Assembly: GCA_922989275.2 (NCBI GenBank)
Contig: OV277857.1
Location: 8,308,001 to 8,372,000, forward strand
DNA length: 64,000 bases
Source of the DNA: Gari tellinella
Lineage: Eukaryota; Mollusca; Bivalvia; Cardiida; Psammobiidae
Direction: 5' to 3'
Shown here: positions 63,791 through 64,000 of the stretch, in pieces
Position numbering within the stretch: the first letter of the stretch is position 1
Layout of the letters: every line of letters begins with the position of its first letter
The notes under the pieces: model-generated
Database searches by the model: none
What the model saw: the letters and a program-made list of their open reading frames with translations, nothing else
What the model was told of the DNA's origin: nothing
Translations under genes and position numbers: made by a program

Positions 63791-63947
63791 ATACCTACTC
63801 CTACAGTGATTGGATTTGTCACGGTCCATTTCACTTTTCTCGCTAAATTAGACTAAAGCATCTTATTCATATTTACTTTTGTACCTGTAATGCAATAAAT
63901 TGTAAAAGTTAACTCTTAATTATCAAAGATTGTACAGACAGATTGTA

Positions 63948-64000
63948 TTAACCATTTTCCTGCTGTAAAGTCGTCTGCTCCGAAATTGTCGTCTGCAAAA
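63948..64000. mobile_element. TTAA-5 element cut by the window end
   Basis: TTAACCATTTTCCTGCTGTA then GTCGTCTGCTCCGAAATTG, as at 40315. Confidence 0.7.

Overview
This 64 kb window is AT-rich, repeat-saturated animal nuclear DNA. I infer a mollusc, most likely a bivalve, because the same short AT-rich inverted-repeat elements recur every few hundred bases beside Penelope, Harbinger and CR1/L2-like remnants; the species cannot be fixed from the sequence alone. No intact host protein-coding gene, rRNA or confident functional tRNA is supported. Almost all long reading frames are either retroelement or transposase remnants, or open frames that happen to cross miniature transposons.

Family names used here. 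Elements with a TA target and termini starting TACAGT (pogo/Tc1-like): TA-1 (TACAGTGGAGAATCTG, about 250 bp), TA-2 (TACAGTGAAACCCCTCTAAA, about 390 bp), TA-3 (TACAGTAAAACCTCTCTATT, about 210 bp), TA-4 (ends like TACAGTGCTCCCTC, 330-360 bp), TA-5 (TACAGTCGAACTTCGAT, about 200 bp). Elements with a TTAA target and termini starting CCC (piggyBac-like): TTAA-1 (TTAACCCATTTATACCCAGT), TTAA-2 (a relative with an altered hairpin), TTAA-3 (TTAACCCTTTCACTGCCA), TTAA-4 (TTAACCCTTTACTCCATAG), TTAA-5 (TTAACCCTTATCCTGCTG). Most carry one of two strong internal hairpins: cassette I (AAACAGTTTGGATCC then GATCAGACGCCG and its inverse) or cassette II (GAAAGTAAAGCAGAAT and its inverse). The same cassettes sit inside both TA and TTAA families, the most unusual pattern here.

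Layout. 0.7-5.1 kb: nested miniature elements, including a Penelope-like retroelement with inverted ends and a 15-bp target duplication inside a TA-2 element. 5.2-8.4 kb: a dead PIF/Harbinger transposon whose subterminal regions are helically phased TACGG arrays. 8.8-10.2 kb: foldback elements and TA-1. 10.3-12.8 kb: a 5'-truncated LINE on the minus strand, split by a TTAA-4 element. 13-20.9 kb: dense miniature elements. 20.9-23.0 kb: a second LINE on the plus strand. 25.2-38.0 and 38.6-48.5 kb: two diverged copies of one large segment in tandem, told apart by later insertions (a third LINE, a small retroposon, a 38-bp minisatellite, several miniature elements). 49-58 kb: many recent TA-1 copies and a duplicated 369-bp foldback unit. 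58.5-62.1 kb: a possible first exon, a second TACGG-array element, a GC-richer gene-like stretch and a cluster of nine GTCATTTCGTARCC direct repeats. 62-64 kb: mostly unremarkable AT-rich sequence ending in a TTAA-5 element cut by the window edge.

Nothing here works as a pathway. The window is best read as layered mobile-element insertions whose nesting order, target duplications and paralogous empty sites allow relative dating.
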